Positions 9,262-18,763 are shown, counted from the first letter of the stretch. The stretch is DNA of 48,055 nucleotides from PGYU01 sp964637845 (GCA_964637845.1 CAZWXI010000008.1:1-48055); one strand, 5' to 3'. A program made the numbers and translations. Notes: generated by a model from the sequence alone, not told the origin.

Positions 9262-9300
9262 ATTATTTCAAATCCTCAAATAATGCAAATATACTTATTT

Positions 9301-9330
9301 CAAAACTATCAATCTTTTGTCAAACTCAAA
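9301..9330 (-). promoter_or_regulatory. Candidate Bacteroidota-type promoter for the RR-PP2C gene
   Basis: On the minus strand TTTG (9330-9327) is followed after 18 nt by TAGTTTTG (9308-9301), matching the TTTG / TAnnTTTG consensus. It lies 40 bp upstream of the ATG at 9261. A second -7-like TATATTTG is at 9293-9286, without a good -33. Confidence 0.45.
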
Positions 9331-9346
9331 TATCACAAAAGAACAT

Positions 9347-9378
9347 TTTGCTAAATATAGATTAATTTCCTAATTTTG
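9347..9378 (+). promoter_or_regulatory. Candidate Bacteroidota-type promoter for the kinase-like gene
   Basis: TTTG at 9347-9350 and TAATTTTG at 9371-9378 are separated by 20 nt, an excellent match to the TTTG / TAnnTTTG consensus. The predicted transcript would begin about 15 nt before the ATG at 9401. Confidence 0.55.
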
Positions 9379-9400
9379 CTTAATCTTTGACAGGAAAAAT

Positions 9401-10309
9401 ATGGAAAAAGAAATAATTCATCCGTTAGTGCTTGACAAAAATCAACAATCCATCGTTGATATGCACAGTTTGATTAATATACTAAATATCATTGTCAGCG
9501 AACTTTATATACTGCAAATCAATACCTTTTTCGACGATGATATCGAAGAAGCCCGCAAACTCACCGAGAGCTTTGCTCATGATATTTACTCGTCTGAGAA
9601 ACGCATAAAAAGATTTCATTTGCTTGATTCTTATATCAGAAAATGCAACCAATATTTAGATAATTTCAAATCCAAAATTATCACCGAGCATCTCGACAGC
9701 TACAACGAATCCCGCTCCAATTTACGTTCCATTTTCGAAATCATGAAGGTTCGGATCACCGAAATTCTCGAAAGAATGGACAATGAAGAAAATTGGAAGC
9801 CTCACAGTAGTCAAAATCTTATTAACAACTTCCTTAATGTCTTTGCGGCAATTGAAAAGAACAGTAAGGGACGCTACAAAATAGTTTATTCTCCCGAAGA
9901 ATACGACGAAAATAGCTATCTCGTCAACTTGAAAATCGAAAGTCATTTAGGCGATGAACTATACATGCCACCGATTTTTCAAGATGTTTTTCGCGATTTA
10001 ATTGCAAATGCCCGAAAATATACTCCCATTGGCGGAAATATAAGAGCATTACTCAAAAATGACGGGACGAAACTGCTGATTGAGGTAGAAGATAACGGTG
10101 TGGGAATTCCACGCGACCAAATAGATTTAGTCGTCAAATTCGGTTTCCGTGCCGATAATGTCGCATATAAAGAAACGAAAGGAGGCGGTTTCGGACTGAC
10201 AAAAGCCTACCACCTTACAAAGCGTTTGGGCGGCAGGCTTTGGATAGATTCTGAAATCACCCGAGGTACATTAATACGTATTGAAATCCCGGCTCAGGAC
10301 ATGCGTTAA
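9401..10309 (+). CDS. Histidine-kinase-like ATPase protein
   Basis: The 302-residue soluble protein has a C-terminal HATPase domain with the N box RDLIANARKYTP (Asn203), G1 VEDNGVGIP (Asp231) and G2 GGGFGLTKAY (residues 261-270), all intact. The N-terminal half is helical. IVDMHSLINILNIIVSEL near His22 could be a non-canonical phosphoacceptor helix, as in HK families with an early H-x-L-x-N motif. There is no transmembrane segment or PAS domain, so the input is probably a partner protein. It is divergent from the receiver-PP2C gene and plausibly phosphorylates it. It converges on hslU with a 9-bp gap. Confidence 0.8.
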   Translation: MEKEIIHPLVLDKNQQSIVDMHSLINILNIIVSELYILQINTFFDDDIEEARKLTESFAHDIYSSEKRIKRFHLLDSYIRKCNQYLDNFKSKIITEHLDSYNESRSNLRSIFEIMKVRITEILERMDNEENWKPHSSQNLINNFLNVFAAIEKNSKGRYKIVYSPEEYDENSYLVNLKIESHLGDELYMPPIFQDVFRDLIANARKYTPIGGNIRALLKNDGTKLLIEVEDNGVGIPRDQIDLVVKFGFRADNVAYKETKGGGFGLTKAYHLTKRLGGRLWIDSEITRGTLIRIEIPAQDMR

Positions 10310-10318
10310 TACTTAATT

Positions 10319-11734
10319 TTATAAAATATACTTAGTTACATCAATATTCGTAACTATTTTGTCCAATGTAGTACGAACTTTTCCAGCGTCAATGCCTATT
10401 GTACCTGGTTCCATATTGTCGGGTGTATTGAACATAATTTCTTCCAATAAGCTCGACATAATCGTATGCAAACGCCGAGCACCGATGTTGGTAACTTCAT
10501 CGTTGACCTTTGCGGCAATCGAGGCAACTTCCTTGATAGCAGAATCATCAAAATCAAGTTCGACTCCTTCTGTAGCAATTAATGCTTTATATTGCTTTAT
10601 GAGTGCGTTTTCGGGCTGAGTTAAAATTTTGATAAAGTCCTCTTCGGTTAAACTTTGCAACTCCACACGAATAGGAAAACGACCTTGCAATTCCGGGACC
10701 AAATCCGATGGCTTCGAAACATGAAATGCACCCGATGCAATAAACAAAACGTGGTCTGTATGAACGGAACCATATTTAGTATTTACGGAGCATCCCTCCA
10801 CAATCGGCAACAAATCTCGCTGTACACCCTCGCGAGACACATCCGGACCGCTTCCGGCGCCTGAAGATTTGGAAGCAATTTTGTCAATTTCGTCAACGAA
10901 CACAATTCCTGTATTTTCTGCTCTGCGGATTGCCTCTTTTACGACCGCTTCCATATCAATAAGTTTATCGGCTTCTTCCTTTTCGAGATAAGCTTTTGCA
11001 TCACCGATTTTCATTTTACGTTTTTTGTTCTTCTTAGGCAAAATTGAGCCGAACATGTCTTGAAGATTCATGCCCATTTCATCCAAGCCCATTGGACCCA
11101 AAACATGTAAATTTGGTGTCTGGTCAACGAGAACGTCAATTTCAATCATCCTTTCATCGAGAGTACCCTTGCGAAGCATGTTCCGGAATTTCTCTCGCGT
11201 ACGAGCGTTTTCTTCTACCTCACTTTCTTGCGAAGTATCAAAGGACGGTGCTCGCTTGACGGGAGGGATTAAGATATCGAGAATTCTATTCTCGGCGGCG
11301 ATTTGAGCATCATGCTTTTTGGATACGCTGTGTTCATCTCGAACCATAGCCACTGAACGTTCTACCAAATCACGAATCATTGATTCAACATCACGTCCTA
11401 CATAGCCGACTTCGGTGAATTTCGTAGCTTCCACTTTTACAAAAGGAGCGTTTGCCAGCTTTGCAAGTCGCCGTGCAATTTCTGTTTTCCCTACGCCCGT
11501 GGGACCAATCATGATTATGTTGTTTGGCATAATTTCATCGCGAATTTCGCCCTCGACGTTTTGGCGGCGCCATCTATTACGCAAGGCAATTGCCACTGCT
11601 TTTTTTGCGGCGGTTTGTCCGATGATGAATTTGTCTAATTCGGTGACTATCTGGCGCGGTGTCAGTTGCGTGTCGTCTTTGATGATAAAATGTTGCTTGG
11701 TTTTTTGCTCGCTTTCTTGAATAATTTCATTCAT
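10319..11734 (-). CDS. hslU: HslU, ATPase subunit of the HslUV protease
   Basis: A 471-residue AAA+ unfoldase that recognises and feeds substrates into HslV in the cytoplasm. It has LTPRQIVTELDKFIIGQ at the N-terminus, Walker A GPTGVGKT (77-84), Walker B/sensor region IVFVDEIDKIA, the intermediate domain between them and a C-terminal tail ending TKYIL. In this family the tail inserts into HslV to activate it. The length is normal. It is the last gene of a leftward operon, 24 bp after hslV. Confidence 0.97.
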   Translation of the reverse strand: MNEIIQESEQKTKQHFIIKDDTQLTPRQIVTELDKFIIGQTAAKKAVAIALRNRWRRQNVEGEIRDEIMPNNIIMIGPTGVGKTEIARRLAKLANAPFVKVEATKFTEVGYVGRDVESMIRDLVERSVAMVRDEHSVSKKHDAQIAAENRILDILIPPVKRAPSFDTSQESEVEENARTREKFRNMLRKGTLDERMIEIDVLVDQTPNLHVLGPMGLDEMGMNLQDMFGSILPKKNKKRKMKIGDAKAYLEKEEADKLIDMEAVVKEAIRRAENTGIVFVDEIDKIASKSSGAGSGPDVSREGVQRDLLPIVEGCSVNTKYGSVHTDHVLFIASGAFHVSKPSDLVPELQGRFPIRVELQSLTEEDFIKILTQPENALIKQYKALIATEGVELDFDDSAIKEVASIAAKVNDEVTNIGARRLHTIMSSLLEEIMFNTPDNMEPGTIGIDAGKVRTTLDKIVTNIDVTKYIL

Positions 11735-11758
11735 ACCGTTAAAATTTTACTCCTAAAA

Positions 11759-12301
11759 TTATAGTTCTTCTATGTGGATTGATAAATTGGTGTAAATGCA
11801 AATTTCTCCGGCAATTCGCAGTGATTTTTCAACCATCTCGCGGGACGGAAGTTGTGTGGTTTCGAGTAAGGGACGTGCCGCACTCAATGCATATGGACCG
11901 CCGGAACCGATTGCGATTATTTGGTCGTCGGGTTCGATTACGTCGCCGTTACCACTTAATAGAAAAGATTCTTTATTGCTCATGACTGTCATCATGGCTT
12001 CCAGTCGCCTCAAATATCTGTCGGAACGCCAATCTTTTGCAAGGTCAATTGCGGCTCTTTGGAGGTTACCTCTGTGGGATTCGAGTTTTTCTTCAAATCT
12101 TTGGAGCAAGGTAAATGCATCAGCCGTGGCTCCTGCGAAGCCAGCCAAAATCGTTCCGTTGTATAGTTTGCGAATTTTACGGGCGCTATGCTTTACTACT
12201 GTATTGCCTAAGGTGACTTGCCCGTCCGAGCCTAATGCCGCTTTTCCGTCGCGGATTACTCCGAGTACGGTCGTGGCATGAAAATTATTTATGCTTCCCA
12301 T
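11759..12301 (-). CDS. hslV: HslV, peptidase subunit of the HslUV protease
   Basis: A 180-residue proteasome-like threonine peptidase. The catalytic Thr is Thr10 in HATTVLGVIR, exposed after removal of a nine-residue propeptide. Family motifs LGSDGQVTLGNTVVKH, GFAGATADAFTLL, KDWRSDRYLRRLEA and IAIGSGGPYALSAA are present. It forms a double hexameric ring capped by HslU. It sits between an outer-membrane protein gene (78-bp gap) and hslU. Confidence 0.97.
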   Translation of the reverse strand: MGSINNFHATTVLGVIRDGKAALGSDGQVTLGNTVVKHSARKIRKLYNGTILAGFAGATADAFTLLQRFEEKLESHRGNLQRAAIDLAKDWRSDRYLRRLEAMMTVMSNKESFLLSGNGDVIEPDDQIIAIGSGGPYALSAARPLLETTQLPSREMVEKSLRIAGEICIYTNLSIHIEEL

Positions 12302-12379
12302 TATAATTGTTTAGAATTATTAATACTTTGGTATTAACGTATAAAGTGCTGTTTTGTTCTTAATTTGGTGATTGTCGGA

Positions 12380-13618
12380 TTAATAATCTCGGCGGAACGG
12401 CTTGAACCAAGTTTCTCCAATGCTAATGTCAACGGAAAGTCTGCCGAAATATTCACGAATCAAGCCGTCGTTTTGTGTGCCTCTGTATCCACCTAAGATG
12501 GCTATATCTGATATGAAAGTACCCGACCAAGGTATTTGGAAACCGAGTGCAAAGCCCACTTCGGAGATGTCGTTTTCGTTTACGGAGAAGTAATGCTGCT
12601 TATAGTATGCCCCGAATTTATAAGAAGTTTTATCCGATAATGGTGCGTTAATGCTCTTGTTGCCAAGTCTGTTTATTCCGATTGAAATGATTGAGCCGGT
12701 TTTGTATTTTGAATTAGAAAGCACATTATAATCGAAATCGCTGAAATCCTGCATCGAGTAATCAACTCCGAAGGTGAATTTCCCCATGCGATATGATGCA
12801 CCGAACCCGATATTGTTCGGTACTGTATGACTGTTGTTTCGCCTGACCGAGGTATCAGGGAGCAACGTGGATGTGTAAACTATATCAGTTTCTACATCCA
12901 TTGTCGGGTAATTCTCGAAAAACATACCCAATATAAGTCCATCGGTGGGTTTGACGGATAAACCAAGTTTATATCCGAAACCACTGAAAAAATCATTACG
13001 TGCCGATGTGTATGCGAAAGCATACGGGTCGCCGAAGTATTCCGTCTTGCGAAGAGACGCAACTTTTCCGAAAGTTGAGAAAATTGAAACACCGACGGAA
13101 GCGTATTTGGTTATGTTGCTAGCGCCGCCGAAATATATCATCGAAATACCGCCTTTACCTTGGTAAATGGTGCGACCTTTGAGATAAATATCGTTAATGG
13201 TTTCTTCGATTGGTGTGGCTATCAGATAATTGACGTTGCTGTAAGGCATGATTCCGAGACTTGCGGCAAGACCGAGCGAGGTGTCAATCATGAAAAGTGT
13301 ACTCATTCCGGTCAATGCACCGTGGTTTTGGAATGAGCTTGCCAAATCTGAAAAGGCTAAAGATTGATTGAATCTATACCCGACGTTAATTCTTGTGCTT
13401 GTAATGGTTGACCACATAGCGGGATTGCGGAAATTGATTGCATTTTCATCGGGGAAAGCAATTGATGTACCCGCTAAACCTTCGAATGCGGCATTGCCAA
13501 CAGTATTCAATTCGCCTATGCCGAAAATGGTATAATTGGCGCCTCCTTGTGCATATCCGCTTATTTTGAGTAAAATAAAAATTATCGCTGCAAATATTAT
13601 TTTCTTAATTTTATTCAT
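12380..13618 (-). CDS. Outer-membrane beta-barrel protein of unknown function
   Basis: The 412-residue product has a signal peptide (IIFAAIIFILLKISGYAQG). Alternating aromatic/polar strands run to the C-terminus, beginning NYTIFGIGELNTVGNAAFEGLAGTSIA in pieces and including FRNPAMWS, a motif of FadL/PorV-like barrels in this group. An outer-membrane location is inferred. It overlaps the upstream lipoprotein gene by 8 bp, so the two are translationally coupled and may act together in the envelope. No specific substrate can be assigned. Confidence 0.75.
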   Translation of the reverse strand: MNKIKKIIFAAIIFILLKISGYAQGGANYTIFGIGELNTVGNAAFEGLAGTSIAFPDENAINFRNPAMWSTITSTRINVGYRFNQSLAFSDLASSFQNHGALTGMSTLFMIDTSLGLAASLGIMPYSNVNYLIATPIEETINDIYLKGRTIYQGKGGISMIYFGGASNITKYASVGVSIFSTFGKVASLRKTEYFGDPYAFAYTSARNDFFSGFGYKLGLSVKPTDGLILGMFFENYPTMDVETDIVYTSTLLPDTSVRRNNSHTVPNNIGFGASYRMGKFTFGVDYSMQDFSDFDYNVLSNSKYKTGSIISIGINRLGNKSINAPLSDKTSYKFGAYYKQHYFSVNENDISEVGFALGFQIPWSGTFISDIAILGGYRGTQNDGLIREYFGRLSVDISIGETWFKPFRRDY

Positions 13619-14861
13619 ATTGAGTCGGGTTTGTGCTATAAATCACTTTCAATAGAGGTCTTTTCGATACATCGGGATGATGAATTCCGTAAAAGACATA
13701 TCTATCTAATTGTCTCGCCTGAGCATTTATTGAATGGGGCATCAGAATAAGCGAGCCCTTGCCTGTCGTGCGATTCCAATATTGAATTGCCGAACTGAAA
13801 CTCGGGAAAAGAAACTGCGTCCTTTGCCTCATGTTTGCACCCGTAAACTGGAATATTGGATTTAGATAATCATTTAAGAAAAAGTTTGCTTCGATTACAG
13901 TCGAGTCGAATTTTATATTGCCAATTCTTGTGCTGTCTTCTACAATGTGGAGTACCAACTGTGATTTATGAATGCCAGAAAAACGCGGAATCATGCTTAA
14001 GTCGAACTGCAGTTCGGTCCAGTAATTTATGCCGTTATGCACAACAATGTAATTTGTATCGGGTTTAGGCACTTTGAGAAAAGTCATATCAATGCCCGAA
14101 ATCATGCTAAATGAGCGCAGACTGTCGTTGTTATCCTTGTAATCCACCTTTATGATTGATGAGATGGCATTCGGAGCAGGCTGATTGCCATGGAAGCGAT
14201 GAATTACATTACATTGTGCATGAGGCACAAAGAGGAGCCCCCAGTTGGGGATTCGACGCGTGACATTTTTGCCTGAATCCGGGTCGAAAACTATTTCGGT
14301 ACGAAGCCAATCAACTAGAAGTTCTTTGGGTAAATCTATTTGTACCGTCCCCAGCGAGTCGCTCCGCGGTATTTTGCCATTCCAGGAAGCAATAGGAATT
14401 GGGTCGTAATAATTTGCCGGTGATATAAAAAGCGAATCATAATTTGTGGTATCTCGATTCCAACGTCTGTTGATTTTATATATGTCGAAGCCGAAATAGC
14501 CCGATATTGAATCACCATAGGTGTAACGATGTGGGTACATCGTTATTTGGAATAGTTCGATATTCTCGACGCGTAAGTAGTCTAAAGTATCGGGAATGAA
14601 TGCAAAGTTTGAGATGAAAGCGGCAGTCATGCCATCGGCTTTGCCGATTAGTACTGCTCCATAGTTGAAAAGCGGGAAATCAGCTTTATAAACTCTTTGT
14701 GATACGATGAGTTGAGTGTCGAGCGAACTGATACCCTTTACTGCGGCAGTATCCGGGAGCAAATTAATCGCAATTTGCGAAGGTTGCTCATTGCAACTCC
14801 ACAAATGCAGAATAAAGATTATTAAAAGCGATGAAATTAGAATTTTTGTTATTCTTGTCAT
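13611..14861 (-). CDS. Lipoprotein, DUF4270-like
   Basis: The 416-residue protein has a lipoprotein signal with lipobox LWSC near residues 20-23, then QIAINLLPDTAAVKG. That Cys-proximal I-x-L-L-P-D pattern and the length resemble DUF4270 lipoproteins. In Bacteroidota those are commonly found directly after glgA, as here, so gene order supports the call. The rest is beta-rich with no catalytic motif. It overlaps glgA by 4 bp (ATGA) and the next gene by 8 bp. Function unknown; probably anchored in the outer membrane. Confidence 0.6.
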   Translation of the reverse strand: MTRITKILISSLLIIFILHLWSCNEQPSQIAINLLPDTAAVKGISSLDTQLIVSQRVYKADFPLFNYGAVLIGKADGMTAAFISNFAFIPDTLDYLRVENIELFQITMYPHRYTYGDSISGYFGFDIYKINRRWNRDTTNYDSLFISPANYYDPIPIASWNGKIPRSDSLGTVQIDLPKELLVDWLRTEIVFDPDSGKNVTRRIPNWGLLFVPHAQCNVIHRFHGNQPAPNAISSIIKVDYKDNNDSLRSFSMISGIDMTFLKVPKPDTNYIVVHNGINYWTELQFDLSMIPRFSGIHKSQLVLHIVEDSTRIGNIKFDSTVIEANFFLNDYLNPIFQFTGANMRQRTQFLFPSFSSAIQYWNRTTGKGSLILMPHSINAQARQLDRYVFYGIHHPDVSKRPLLKVIYSTNPTQYE

Positions 14862-16333
14862 GAAATTTCTTTGATGATGGATTGGTAAATATTCTCGTAT
14901 TCCAGAGCGGATTTAGTCCAAGAAAAATCTGTTTTCATGCTGCGTTCGGCAATGGAAGAAAGTTTTTGCGGGTCGCGATACAATTCAATGGCTCGATGAA
15001 TGGCAGTAAGTAAATCCTTTGGTGAATAGTTATCAAACACGAATGCATTTCCGCCCGGCATGGATAAATCAACGGCAATATCTTTCATTCCGCCTGTAGC
15101 TCGAACGATTGGAATTGCACCGTATGCGATGGAATACATCAAATTCAGTCCACACGGCTCATATTGCGAGGGCATAAGGAAAAAGTCGCATCCGGCTTCG
15201 ATTTGATGCGACAAAGTCTCGTTAAATTCATATTTCATGCGAACTTTTTCGGGATAGCGTGCTTCGATTACCGATAGTTGTGCTTTAAGTTCGTCGTCTC
15301 CTTGCCCTAGGAGTACGAACTGCACGTCATTTTTGAAAAACTCATCAGCGGCATCAATAATAAGACCCACGCCCTTTTGGTAGCCGATGCGAGGTATCAT
15401 TGCAAAAAGAGGTACTTCGGGGTTGAACTTAAGTCCGAAAATTTTGCATAATTCGCTCTTATTTTGTAATTTAAAAGTTCGGACATCTCTTTTTAATTTC
15501 TCTTTAATGAAATTGTCTTTTGCAGGGTTCCACAAAAGGGCATCTATCCCGTTTAAAATACCTTTGAATTGTTGTTCGCGTTCACGAAGAACCTCATTCA
15601 GCCCGTTTGAGTATTTTTTGTCATACAGAATTTCGCTCGCATACGTCGGGCTTACAGTCGTAATGCGGTGCGCAAACGATATCGCACCTTTCATCAAATT
15701 CAATTGATTTTTATGTTTAAAATTCGGCAACACTTCTTTGTCTAAACCTGTTTTGGAAAATTCCTTAATTGGATATATGCCTTGACGATAAAAATTATGA
15801 ATCGTAAAAACAGTGCCCGTTTTGTGAAATCTTTCGTCTCGCGTTGTTCTGATTAGAGCGGGCAATAGTGCTGTTTGCCAATCATTACAATGAATTATGT
15901 CGGGATGCCAACCGAGCAAATTGCAGGTTTCGATGACCGATTTATTGAAAAAAATGAATCTTTCGGCATTGTCGGAATATTCATCCCATGTCTGTGGGTC
16001 GTGATATACACCGAGCCTATCCTCGAAATAGCCAACATTTGTGGTGAGATATGCTTGTACTTTGTAAATTGCGCTGACAATTGATGATGATTTTATAGTA
16101 GCAAGCTCAATATGTCCGTCCACATCTATCGGAATGTCTCTTAGGCGATTAATTTCGTGCATTTTATTTTTGCGTTCTGAAATGACGCCGTACTTGGGTA
16201 TCATCAGCCTCACATCGTGCCCCATTCTACGAAGTGCAAGCGGTAAAGCGTACGAAACGTCAGCTATCCCGCTTTCCTTGGCAAAAGGATATGCTTCGCT
16301 TGTAACAAAAAGTATGTTAAGCGGCTTTAACAT
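14858..16333 (-). CDS. glgA: Glycogen synthase (GT5)
   Basis: A 491-residue ADP-glucose-dependent starch/glycogen synthase. The N-terminal motif is FVTSEAYPFAKESGIADVSY, where the usual K-T/V-G-G-L is K-E-S-G-I but Lys19 is kept. The second Rossmann domain holds the family motif YEPCGLNLMYSIAYGAIPIV followed by ATGGMKD. It extends alpha-1,4-glucan chains in the cytoplasm. It is the first gene of the five-gene leftward operon with the lipoprotein, barrel protein, hslV and hslU. The KESGI variant is a mild deviation that I would not over-interpret. Confidence 0.92.
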   Translation of the reverse strand: MLKPLNILFVTSEAYPFAKESGIADVSYALPLALRRMGHDVRLMIPKYGVISERKNKMHEINRLRDIPIDVDGHIELATIKSSSIVSAIYKVQAYLTTNVGYFEDRLGVYHDPQTWDEYSDNAERFIFFNKSVIETCNLLGWHPDIIHCNDWQTALLPALIRTTRDERFHKTGTVFTIHNFYRQGIYPIKEFSKTGLDKEVLPNFKHKNQLNLMKGAISFAHRITTVSPTYASEILYDKKYSNGLNEVLREREQQFKGILNGIDALLWNPAKDNFIKEKLKRDVRTFKLQNKSELCKIFGLKFNPEVPLFAMIPRIGYQKGVGLIIDAADEFFKNDVQFVLLGQGDDELKAQLSVIEARYPEKVRMKYEFNETLSHQIEAGCDFFLMPSQYEPCGLNLMYSIAYGAIPIVRATGGMKDIAVDLSMPGGNAFVFDNYSPKDLLTAIHRAIELYRDPQKLSSIAERSMKTDFSWTKSALEYENIYQSIIKEIS

Positions 16334-16502
16334 TTATTGCCGAAAATTATTTGTACATAAAAAACATCATACAAAAATAAGCAAAAATTCTAAACTGTTT
16401 AATATGAATAATATTACATTGTTCACTTAAACGTAACTCACTAGATGTAATGAAAATTACTTCTTAACTTTATTTTAATTTTTTTCACTCATTACTTTGA
16501 AT

Positions 16503-16510
16503 TATCTTTG
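16503..16510 (+). promoter_or_regulatory. Candidate -7 element upstream of the PhoH gene
   Basis: TATCTTTG matches TAnnTTTG and lies 43 bp upstream of the PhoH ATG. The -33 region about 20 nt further up is only a T-run, so the call is tentative. Confidence 0.3.
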
Positions 16511-16553
16511 TTAGTTATAATATTCATGGTTCATTGATTTTATTTATAATTTT

Positions 16554-17300
16554 ATGGCAAAAAGAAATAGACGTATAGAAACAGAAACAGAAAAGACCGA
16601 ACGACAAGCCAAACCCATGGATGTAGAATCGGACAGCACTATAAGCACTATCGTACTATCAAGAAAGCAAATTGAGCTAATTAAAGTAATCGAAAACCAC
16701 GACATAATTGTATGCACGGGACCTGCGGGAACATCAAAGACTTTCATAGATTGCTATTATGCGGTAAAAGCACTCAAACAGAATATTTTCAGCAAAGTAA
16801 TTTTGACAAAGCCGCTCCAGGAAGCAGGCGAAAAGCTTGGATTTTTGCCAGGTGATGTTGAGAATAAAATTGACCCTCACTACGAGAGTTTCAGGATAAC
16901 GTTCCAGAAACTGCTCAAGAAGAAAATATTCGATAAACTTCTGAAAGACAGCGTCATAGAATTTCGTCCACTTGCCTTCATGCGAGGCGCCACATTTGAC
17001 GATACACTAATGATACTTGACGAAGCCCAGAACACCGATATACGCCAGATGATGCTCTTTACAACGCGGATGGGTAAAGGCAGTAAAGTAATAATATCGG
17101 GCGACTTGCATCAATATGACATAAATCAGCATCATGTGGCATTACCGTTTTTCGCATCAATGATCCGCGATATACGCGGCGTTGGAGTGTTCGAATTTGC
17201 TCAGGAAGATATTGTTCGAAATAAAATTCTGATTGAAATCACTGAACGCTACGAGCGACTCAAATCCGAAGACAGACTTCCAAAAAATAAAAAGAACTAA
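16554..17300 (+). CDS. PhoH family ATPase
   Basis: A 248-residue P-loop protein with Walker A GPAGTSKT (residues 56-63; the usual Gly before Lys is Ser), LTKPLQEAGEKLGFLPGD as the typical PhoH segment, Walker B LMILDEAQN, and GDLHQYD downstream. PhoH proteins are cytoplasmic ATPases linked to RNA metabolism. The N-terminus is a charged extension of about 30 residues. It stands alone, between the divergent glgA operon and the transposase-like gene. Confidence 0.9.
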   Translation: MAKRNRRIETETEKTERQAKPMDVESDSTISTIVLSRKQIELIKVIENHDIIVCTGPAGTSKTFIDCYYAVKALKQNIFSKVILTKPLQEAGEKLGFLPGDVENKIDPHYESFRITFQKLLKKKIFDKLLKDSVIEFRPLAFMRGATFDDTLMILDEAQNTDIRQMMLFTTRMGKGSKVIISGDLHQYDINQHHVALPFFASMIRDIRGVGVFEFAQEDIVRNKILIEITERYERLKSEDRLPKNKKN

Positions 17301-17373
17301 TTAGTCCGCAAATTATATTTAAAATGAGGTTTCACACGTCTGACTTGTCATAGTATGAAATGTATGCTTATTG

Positions 17374-17405
17374 TTTGCATTTAATCATTTCAATGCCTAT
17401 ATTTG
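17374..17405 (+). promoter_or_regulatory. Consensus Bacteroidota-type promoter for the transposase-like gene
   Basis: TTTG (17374-17377), 20 nt, then TATATTTG (17398-17405) is a perfect match to the TTTG / TAnnTTTG consensus. It lies 64 bp before the ATG at 17470, so the downstream gene is probably expressed in its own right. Confidence 0.6.
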
Positions 17406-17469
17406 TGAATACAAAAATATTCGTTGCTAATAAATTATATATTATGTTACAATGTGATTTTGTAAATAG

Positions 17470-18609
17470 ATGCCTCTGAAAAAAACGTGTATATATTGCG
17501 GGCAAAATCGTATTACTCGTCATGGACGAAGTTCAACCGGTAGCATCAGGTTCAGATGTCTCGATTGTGATAAGACTTGGGTGCAGGAAGCAGAACTAAT
17601 GCCGAGAAATAATATTGCCGCAATAACCGAAGATTATTTGCGAGGAATGACTTACAGAGAATTGGGTAATAGCTATAAGTCAACTGCAAGGCATCTTAAC
17701 AAAAAGATTCGGGAGTATATTTCTAACTTCCCGCATTGGGAGAGCTATACCGACAAAACGCTCCAAATCTATGATTCATTACAGATTATTCTGGTGGGGA
17801 AATCTTTTGCGTCGTTTTATGCGAAAGATAATAATAATACAATGTTTGCAGCTTTTGCGGTAGATGCAATTTCGGGATTTGTCCTTGCCTATGACCTCGA
17901 TTACACAGATACCCGAGAAATATGGGATAAAATGCTGAAACGCATGCAACTTCGTAACATAAAATGTAATCATTTTATGTCGAGTGGTACGGAAAATATA
18001 GTCGGGGCTATCAAAAAACACTATCCTAATGCAGACTCTAAAATCTTGTTTCATCGAACACAAAGAGAAAAAGAGCTTCTCTGCTGTATCGGTCGCATCC
18101 CCGTTAATTTTAAACTTATGAATGATGCGGGAAGAATTATTGTATCGCTTAAAAATAAAAATCTGCTCGAAGAACTCAACATCAGAAATTTTCGCGAACT
18201 AATCGGTTTTTATATCGTTAATCAGGAAAAATTTACTCAGAAACTAAAATCCAATCTCGATAATAAATCAACTGCTAAAAGTGACTTGTTTATAACTAAG
18301 TTTCAAGAACGGTTCGACAAATTCTACTCGTTAAAAGCTGACCCTGCTCCTGTAATAAACGCTTGGATAGCCAATACAATGCTTTTTAAAAACGGTCAGA
18401 ATTTCAACCACTACTCCCTTTATTCACAAAAGAATTCAACGCTTGACCTCGCAAAATTTGCCGATGGCGCCGTGTTAAACGGCGAAAGTAACATCAAAAA
18501 CGAAAGCGTTTACAAAGACATGCTTCTCGATTTGTCGGTTCGTGCCTTAGAGCTTCCAGTTTTAAGCCATGATTGTGGCACTAAACACGAGAACTGTTAC
18601 TACCTATAA
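17470..18609 (+). CDS. Transposase-like protein lacking catalytic Asp residues (candidate domesticated transposase)
   Basis: The 379-residue intact frame begins with a zinc ribbon, CIYCGQ...RCLDCDKTW (Cys7, Cys10, Cys30, Cys33), like InsA/IS1595-type transposases. A helix-turn-helix follows (DYLRGMTYRELGNSYKSTAR, 56-75), then an RNase-H-like core. Where active relatives have an Asp-Gly after the first strand, this one reads IILVGKSF (Val109). Where the second Asp-Gly is expected it reads HFMSSGTEN (Ser172). Surrounding features survive: VDAISGFVLAYDL and FHRTQREKELL. I see no flanking terminal inverted repeats and there is a good promoter. The best reading is a DNA-binding protein descended from a transposase; the alternative is a young dead element that has not yet gained stops. 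Role unknown. Confidence 0.65.
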   Translation: MPLKKTCIYCGQNRITRHGRSSTGSIRFRCLDCDKTWVQEAELMPRNNIAAITEDYLRGMTYRELGNSYKSTARHLNKKIREYISNFPHWESYTDKTLQIYDSLQIILVGKSFASFYAKDNNNTMFAAFAVDAISGFVLAYDLDYTDTREIWDKMLKRMQLRNIKCNHFMSSGTENIVGAIKKHYPNADSKILFHRTQREKELLCCIGRIPVNFKLMNDAGRIIVSLKNKNLLEELNIRNFRELIGFYIVNQEKFTQKLKSNLDNKSTAKSDLFITKFQERFDKFYSLKADPAPVINAWIANTMLFKNGQNFNHYSLYSQKNSTLDLAKFADGAVLNGESNIKNESVYKDMLLDLSVRALELPVLSHDCGTKHENCYYL

Positions 18610-18763
18610 TCTTACTTTATCATTTAAATATGCACCGTATTGTGAAAATAAAATAATATTTATTCTCACTTTTACTGGTGAAAACTTGCTTAAAATAAAA
18701 TAATTTCGTACTTTTTATGTTTTGATTATAATAATTTAATAATTTAAAAATGAGAAAAAATTC

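Noticed and set aside
17300..18763. Terminal inverted repeats around the transposase-like gene
   Set aside because: Only a 7-bp match (TTTCACA and its complement) was found in A+T-rich flanks, which is not convincing.
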